A DNA stretch of 9,532 nucleotides from Candidatus Saccharicenans sp. (GTDB taxonomy: Bacteria; Acidobacteriota; Aminicenantia; Aminicenantales; Saccharicenantaceae): positions 7,877 to 17,408 of the forward strand of contig JANLGB010000022.1 in the NCBI GenBank assembly GCA_024653405.1, in the 5' to 3' direction. The translations under genes and the position numbers were made by a program. Shown here one piece after another: positions 5,689 through 9,532 of the stretch. The stretch's first letter is position 1, and each line of letters starts with the position of its first letter. A model generated the notes under the pieces. It searched no databases. It was not told the origin of the DNA and saw only the letters and a list, made by a program, of their open reading frames with translations.

Positions 5689-7400
5689 TTGGTTGACCTC
5701 CATTCAAGGATTCTGAAGTGGCTCAGGTGAAGCAGGGGTGTTTCAGAATAAACCTGGAGGTCTGGCTCCGAAGGTGACGGAGGTCCGGTCGCCGGCAGGG
5801 TGAAGATATGGAGTTCGGTCCGGCCCAGGTCCAGGGCGGTGGCGGCCAAAGAACCGATCAATTCCAGTTTTTCGCCCGACAAATCGGTCTTCAGCCCCCG
5901 TCCGCCGGCGATCAGGCTAGCTTCAATTATTCTTTTTTCATCAGAGCTGCTGAAGAGGCTGATGCCCCCGTCGGTCAGTTCGCCCGTCTGGAAATCCTGG
6001 CCAGTTGACCAGATTATGAGTTGCGATTGCCGGCTTTTCAGGTAGGGCAATCCTTCTTTCCATTCCAGCCCCTCGGAATACAAGTTTGAGGTGACAGCCA
6101 GCCGTCCGGAGCAAACTATGGTTATTTTTACTCCGCTCAGAAAAGCCGGGTACCCGGCCTCTTTCGATTCTTCCAGGAAGCCGTCTCTTCCGGGACAGCC
6201 CGAAGTAAGCGACAGCACCTTCCCGTTGACCATAATCAGCGGGATCGGCAATTCCTTAAATTCCTGATTATCTGAAGGGGAGATAAAACTGGCTCTGGAG
6301 GTGGTTGGATTGAAGCGCATCAACCAGCGGGATTCTTTTTGGTGAAACTGGATGACTTGAAAGCCGCTCTCGATTCCCAGCAACAACAGGTCCAGGTCGC
6401 CCTGGACGTAAATTCCACCTGGACCGAGGCTGTCCTGGACCAGATAGACTCCCTCAGGGACAGCTTCAGGCCCGGGCTCCAGTCCCAGGGCCTGGCGCAA
6501 AAGCCAGTTGGGAAGAGATGCTGGTTTGAGGATTTTAAGGCCATGGGCCAGAAGAGGCAGAGCTTCCCCGGGAATGAACGAGCCCGATACTGTTTTAACC
6601 TGAGGTAAGGACAGGTTTTCGGGTAGGAGCGGCCTGGTTTTTATTCTGGCTGCGGAGGTTGGTTCGAGCCCCTCTTTTCCCACCGCGACCGGCACCTGGT
6701 TCAGGGGCAGGTGCCCGGCGAGTAAGACCAGCTCGGCTTTAATCTGCTCTGACCTTGACCCGCCTGGCCCCTGCACCTGGCCGGTGGCCTCTATATTAAA
6801 CCCGAAGGTTGCTTTCAGGTAACGCTCGTCGGAATAGAGTTCGTCCAGGTCGGCCGAGGCCGAGGCTTCCCAGGCCAGGCCGGATAATTCGTCCTGCGAT
6901 TTAAATAAGGCTGCTCTGAGGAGCGGCTGGAGCACTGCCAGAAGGTTGGTTTCTGGAGCTTTCTTTATCGTTTGAAAGGTCTCTTCATTTATTTCGGGTT
7001 CGTAGAATGCTTCTTGGGCCCGAGTCTGCATCCGACTCCAGGCTTCTTTGAGGCCGTTCTCGGCCGCGTAAGAACTAAGGCGGCTGAGCTTCCTGAAACC
7101 ATGGGTTTGTAGATAAAGTCTGGAATTGATGAGCAGCCCCATTCCCAGGGTCATGAAAACAGCCATCAACAGCAGGCAAATCATGAGAGCTGAGCCGGGG
7201 GGCGATTGGAGAATTAAAATATTATCTGAAATGCACTTACTTTTTTTCGGGCGGCCAGAAAATTGCTTTGTCCCAACTGCCAGTGAGCGAGTCCACTCTG
7301 GCCGTGGCTCTTTCAGTCGCCATAGCTGCCCTTTCCAGGTTGAGGTTTCAGCTTTAACTCTTGCCAAGGTTTTTCGGATAGAGCACCAGTTCGTAATCAT
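5685..7400 (-). CDS. PilX/GspK-like large minor pilin component
   Basis: This 571-residue protein has one N-terminal hydrophobic helix (about 71-92) preceded by PPGS, then YAAENGLKEAWSRM (111-124), which resembles the start of PilX and GspK proteins. As in GspK and PilX, Glu at +5 is missing: after Gly69 the residues are S-A-L-M-I. The C-terminal region (about 125-571) is a large, soluble, mostly beta-looking domain with no motif I recognise. PilX/GspK proteins sit at the pilus or pseudopilus tip and cap the minor pilin complex. Its place after PilV- and PilW-like genes and before a FimT/GspH-like gene supports this. The ATG at 7400 has GGGGAG seven bases upstream and overlaps the preceding gene by 47 nt. 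That leaves an unusually long 69-residue basic N-terminal extension, with no internal ATG or GTG between it and the helix. Confidence 0.8.
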   Translation of the reverse strand: MITNWCSIRKTLARVKAETSTWKGQLWRLKEPRPEWTRSLAVGTKQFSGRPKKSKCISDNILILQSPPGSALMICLLLMAVFMTLGMGLLINSRLYLQTHGFRKLSRLSSYAAENGLKEAWSRMQTRAQEAFYEPEINEETFQTIKKAPETNLLAVLQPLLRAALFKSQDELSGLAWEASASADLDELYSDERYLKATFGFNIEATGQVQGPGGSRSEQIKAELVLLAGHLPLNQVPVAVGKEGLEPTSAARIKTRPLLPENLSLPQVKTVSGSFIPGEALPLLAHGLKILKPASLPNWLLRQALGLEPGPEAVPEGVYLVQDSLGPGGIYVQGDLDLLLLGIESGFQVIQFHQKESRWLMRFNPTTSRASFISPSDNQEFKELPIPLIMVNGKVLSLTSGCPGRDGFLEESKEAGYPAFLSGVKITIVCSGRLAVTSNLYSEGLEWKEGLPYLKSRQSQLIIWSTGQDFQTGELTDGGISLFSSSDEKRIIEASLIAGGRGLKTDLSGEKLELIGSLAATALDLGRTELHIFTLPATGPPSPSEPDLQVYSETPLLHLSHFRILEWRSTK

Positions 7401-8355
7401 GGCTTTTCTCCCCGCAGGCCGTAGTCAGCTTGACCACGGCCAGATTTTCTGATGGCGTGTAGCCGACGCCGAAAGAAATAACGTCCTCTATCAGGGGTTG
7501 GCCCGAGGTGTCGTTGATCCTTCTCCTGAGAATTTTTTGCTGGTGGTCCGGATATATTTCAATTTTTTCAAGAAGCAGTAACTGACTGCGGTCGGCGGCG
7601 AAGGAAAAAGACAGGGCCGGGGAAATTGACAGGCGGTTTCCAGAAACGGCCGCCACATAGGTTAGCTGGTCCAAGACGCCATCAGCCAGGAAAAGGGCCC
7701 GGCCCTTTCGCAATTTTGAGGCTAGCCCGGGTATTAGCTCAATCAACAAAAAATCCTGCCCGGCTTCGGCATCCGCCAGAAGAACTGTTTTGACCTCGGC
7801 CGAAAAAATAATCAGCCGCTCGGCGCTGGCCAGCAGAGGTGAGAAGTTGCCAGGGCCCGGCCAGGACGGGATTCCGGCTCCGGCCGTCTCCAGGTCTTGC
7901 CTGATTTTCTCCAGAGCCACGGCCGCGGCCAGGCTCGATTCCTGGGTTTCTTTCAACCGGAAAAAAACTCGCCGGGCCTGGGTGGAAATTTCCAGGGCTG
8001 AAATCAGAATCAGCAGGCTGAGGCCCAGGCTAATCAGACATTCCAGCAGGGTAAATCCTGGAGACTGGCCCTGAGCGACCTGCCCATCGGCAGGAGCAGC
8101 TTCGAGTTTTCTTGACCTGATCAAATGGCTGGCGGCAAAGGACCGCAGCCTGGATGGACAGGTTTGATCCGCCTGGCGCACCATACGGCTTGAGAGCAGG
8201 CCGCCCATCACATCAAATTGGGTCAGGCTGTGGTCCTGGCCTTTGCGGCTGCTCTGGCCACCGGCCGAGGTGCCCTCTTGTGACCGGAGTTGCCCCAGTC
8301 CTGGCCGTCCGGCTGTATATATAATATATGAATGTTTGTTCATATATTGCTTCAT
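7354..8355 (-). CDS. PilW/GspJ-like prepilin with a 100-residue leader
   Basis: A 333-residue protein with a canonical prepilin site: G100|F101 followed by TLLE (Glu105 at +5) and a hydrophobic helix to about 121. The mature part (about 233 residues) continues with a charged helical segment including ALEKIRQDLETAGAGI (147-162), of the kind found in PilW/GspJ proteins, then a beta-rich domain. It should be processed by prepilin peptidase and join the minor-pilin complex. The start ATG 8355 has a perfect AAGGAGGT (8366-8359), so the leader is probably translated. It is 100 residues, against fewer than about 30 in most prepilins, and is rich in Arg, Gln, Ser and Gly. A perfect 10-bp AT inverted repeat falls at codons 3-11. 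The gene begins 14 nt after the PilV-like gene. PilW and GspJ cannot be told apart here. Confidence 0.85.
   Translation of the reverse strand: MKQYMNKHSYIIYTAGRPGLGQLRSQEGTSAGGQSSRKGQDHSLTQFDVMGGLLSSRMVRQADQTCPSRLRSFAASHLIRSRKLEAAPADGQVAQGQSPGFTLLECLISLGLSLLILISALEISTQARRVFFRLKETQESSLAAAVALEKIRQDLETAGAGIPSWPGPGNFSPLLASAERLIIFSAEVKTVLLADAEAGQDFLLIELIPGLASKLRKGRALFLADGVLDQLTYVAAVSGNRLSISPALSFSFAADRSQLLLLEKIEIYPDHQQKILRRRINDTSGQPLIEDVISFGVGYTPSENLAVVKLTTACGEKSHDYELVLYPKNLGKS
8323..8348. repeat. AT-only-type 10-bp inverted repeat at the PilW-like start
   Basis: AATATATGAA (8323-8332) and TTCATATATT (8339-8348) are perfect reverse complements with a 6-nt loop. On the transcribed minus strand the stem begins seven bases after the start of the ATG at 8355, covering codons 3-11. 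It is far more AT-rich than the surrounding coding sequence. In RNA it would form a weak AU hairpin next to the ribosome binding site; in DNA it would form a dyad. Confidence 0.6.
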
Positions 8356-8358
8356 CCT

Positions 8359-8366
8359 ACCTCCTT
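8359..8366 (-). promoter_or_regulatory. Consensus ribosome binding site of the PilW-like gene
   Basis: AAGGAGGT lies three bases before ATG 8355, between the PilV-like stop (8370-8372) and the start. It is the strongest evidence that translation begins 100 codons before the prepilin cleavage site. Confidence 0.75.
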
Positions 8367-8369
8367 TTT

Positions 8370-9050
8370 TTAGAAACCGAGCAATTCCGACCGCAGCCAG
8401 CAGGCTCTCACCGGGGGACGGCTGCCGAAGGGGAGCGGATACAGGCTAACCTGGATCTTTTTCAACTTATCCTGGGTTTCGCTCACTTCCCAGGTCAAGA
8501 GAAACAGGCGTCCGGAGTTGCTGTCCTGGATGGTTTCTTGGTGAACACCAGGCCAGAGAGCCTCGTTTTCCGGTTCCAGGCCTTTCAGCAACTCGATCTT
8601 TCGGGAAATCAGGTCGACCGAAGCCTGGTGCAGATCGGCTTTCTGCTTTAATAATAATGAATAACAGAACATCTGGGCCAGGCCGACCAGCAGGAAAAAG
8701 ACAATAGCCATAGCTATCAGTGTTTCAATAAGAGAAAATCCGCGAACCAGCCATTGGCCGGCCTCGAGCCTATCAGTGTTGGTGGTGATCTTATCCTTCA
8801 ACCGGTCTGCTACCACGATGCTGATCCGGCGGCGGCCAGCCACTAAAGAAAAGGATACAGATGGAGATAGCGGGGCCAGTTTTCGGGGGCCCTGAGCCCG
8901 GTAGCTATCAGTGCTGATTGGGAATGAGGCTCGGAGCCGCATCTCTTGATATTCTTTCCGGGAAGTATCCTCCTTGTTTTTATTTTGCCCTAATCTTGGG
9001 TTCAATCCTCTGACTCCCCGGTTCAGCTCCTGATAGTTGATGTCCATCAT
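8370..9050 (-). CDS. PilV/GspI-like prepilin with a 104-residue leader
   Basis: First gene of the pilin operon, 226 residues. The prepilin motif is G104|F105 then SLIE (Glu109 at +5), with a hydrophobic helix to about residue 130. The mature domain (about 122 residues) has the short size and helix-then-sheet outline of PilV/GspI minor pilins, which nucleate pilus or pseudopilus assembly with their PilW/GspJ and PilX/GspK partners. The ATG at 9050 (a second ATG follows directly) has GGGGAGG (9063-9057) six bases upstream. The 104-residue leader is basic and hydrophilic, with no earlier membrane segment. In-frame GTG or TTG codons nearer the cleavage site lack ribosome binding sites. The leader region also carries two of three copies of a CTATCAGTG repeat. 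PilV versus GspI is undecided. Confidence 0.85.
   Translation of the reverse strand: MMDINYQELNRGVRGLNPRLGQNKNKEDTSRKEYQEMRLRASFPISTDSYRAQGPRKLAPLSPSVSFSLVAGRRRISIVVADRLKDKITTNTDRLEAGQWLVRGFSLIETLIAMAIVFFLLVGLAQMFCYSLLLKQKADLHQASVDLISRKIELLKGLEPENEALWPGVHQETIQDSNSGRLFLLTWEVSETQDKLKKIQVSLYPLPFGSRPPVRACWLRSELLGF
8711..8915. repeat. Three copies of CTATCAGTGYT inside the PilV-like gene
   Basis: The core CTATCAGTG(T/C)T occurs at 8714-8724, 8770-8780 and 8905-8915. The outer two extend to TAGCTATCAGTG. On the coding strand the first copy is read in a different frame from the other two (ETLIA versus TDR and TDS). The similarity is therefore at DNA level and is not a repeated peptide. Function unknown; chance is not excluded. 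Confidence 0.4.
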
Positions 9051-9503
9051 TTTCAGCCTCCCCTGTTTTCTTAAAGCCTTTCCTAAAATAAAACCTGACT
9101 GACAGGCCCGAGCTTTATACCCGCTTTGAGACCTAACTATTCACCACCAGCCCAGTTGCCCCTACGGGCTGTCCTCTCCGTCTGCCAGGCTATCATTTTC
9201 CTGCTCTCTTTCTCCTCCACCGGTCCATTTCTTGTTCTGCATCTTAACCTCTTACCTGGGCCGCTTCTGGCCTGAAAGCTTTGGCTCTGGCCTCTCCGGG
9301 CCTTTCTACCGGCCGATTTTCCATCTCCGGTGGCTCTCTCTTCGATGCAGCTTCTGTGCCGGTTGCAGACTGGGCTCTGCTGCCTTGAAACCGAGGTTCC
9401 TCATTTTCGGGTGTAAACAGATGTTGACTAAGCTATTGAAATTCTGTATATTAGCGTCAATAAAAGTTAACCTGAAAAAATTTAAAAAATTTTTTAGCCC
9501 CCC
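9051..9503. other. Non-coding region upstream of the pilin operon
   Basis: About 450 bp lie before the PilV-like start. I see no convincing sigma70 or sigma54 promoter for the operon. TATAAA-like boxes near 9110-9120 lack a matching -35. A 26-codon minus-strand frame (9162-9242) has a partial ribosome binding site (AAGAGGT) but no other support. The middle part (9260-9310) is rich in GGCC-containing segments that could pair with each other in RNA. I could not match any known riboswitch core, including the c-di-GMP type, by eye. Confidence 0.4.
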
Positions 9504-9532
9504 TTGACAACCGGCAAAAATGTCTCTATATT
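9504..9532 (+). promoter_or_regulatory. Near-perfect sigma70 promoter at the right edge
   Basis: TTGACA (9504-9509), exactly 17 bases and TATATT (9527-9532) match consensus at 11 of 12 positions. Upstream, at 9475-9495, is an uninterrupted A/T tract of A6T3A6T6 form in the position expected for an UP element. It points right, out of the window and away from the pilin operon, so the gene it serves is not visible. Confidence 0.7.

Noticed and set aside
7201..7260. Frameshift creating the long PilX-like N-terminus (A7 and C6 runs present)
   Set aside because: No alternative frame offers a better start or a prepilin-like leader in front of the hydrophobic helix, so a simple frameshift does not restore a conventional protein.
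9162..9242. 26-codon minus-strand frame with AAGAGGT upstream, a possible leader peptide
   Set aside because: Too short, no regulatory residue run or attenuator hairpin, and no conservation can be judged here.
9051..9420. c-di-GMP riboswitch controlling the pilin operon
   Set aside because: Looked for because pili are common targets, but the conserved core sequences of the known class were not found on the minus strand.
9232..9507. 91-codon plus-strand frame before the right edge
   Set aside because: No ribosome binding site. Its C-terminal Lys/Phe runs come from the A/T tract upstream of the right-edge promoter.

Overview
The window comes from a bacterium with a moderately GC-rich coding sequence, strong AGGAGG-type ribosome binding sites, TTGACA/TATAAT-like promoters and short AT-rich intergenic islands. 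A secreted S9D-type peptidase and a type IV pilin/pseudopilin operon point to a Gram-negative (diderm) cell. The overall style would fit Acidobacteriota or Aminicenantes-like lineages, but that is a guess from gene flavour and not a demonstrated placement. I see no tRNA, rRNA, CRISPR array, transposase or phage gene.

Layout, left to right. Positions 1-115 hold a near-consensus promoter pointing left off the window. Next is ndk (nucleoside diphosphate kinase, minus strand), divergent from a small double [4Fe-4S] protein related to the QueG family (plus strand). That gene converges on a membrane-anchored or exported GyrI-like ligand-binding protein (minus strand). A 413-bp AT-rich gap follows, with two inverted repeats and a cluster of DnaA-box-like nonamers. 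An 803-residue exported peptidase of the glutamyl endopeptidase type (S9D, minus strand) comes next, starting at GTG 4914 behind a perfect Shine-Dalgarno and its own promoter. A pyrimidine-rich, G-poor gap (on the minus strand) separates it from a four-gene minor-pilin operon transcribed leftward: PilV/GspI-like, PilW/GspJ-like, PilX/GspK-like and FimT/GspH-like. A 480-bp non-coding stretch closes the window, with a consensus promoter at the extreme right edge pointing right.

The four pilin-like genes are packed tightly (14-nt gap, 47-nt overlap, 4-nt ATGA overlap). They match the classical set of four minor pilins or pseudopilins that prime assembly of a type IV pilus or type II secretion pseudopilus. 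The most unusual observation is that three of the four carry about 70-104 residues before the prepilin motif or hydrophobic helix, each behind a good ribosome binding site. The fourth has a conventional 8-residue leader. A perfect 10-bp AU-rich hairpin also sits immediately after the start codon of the PilW-like gene. The remaining genes look like unlinked housekeeping or exported functions.
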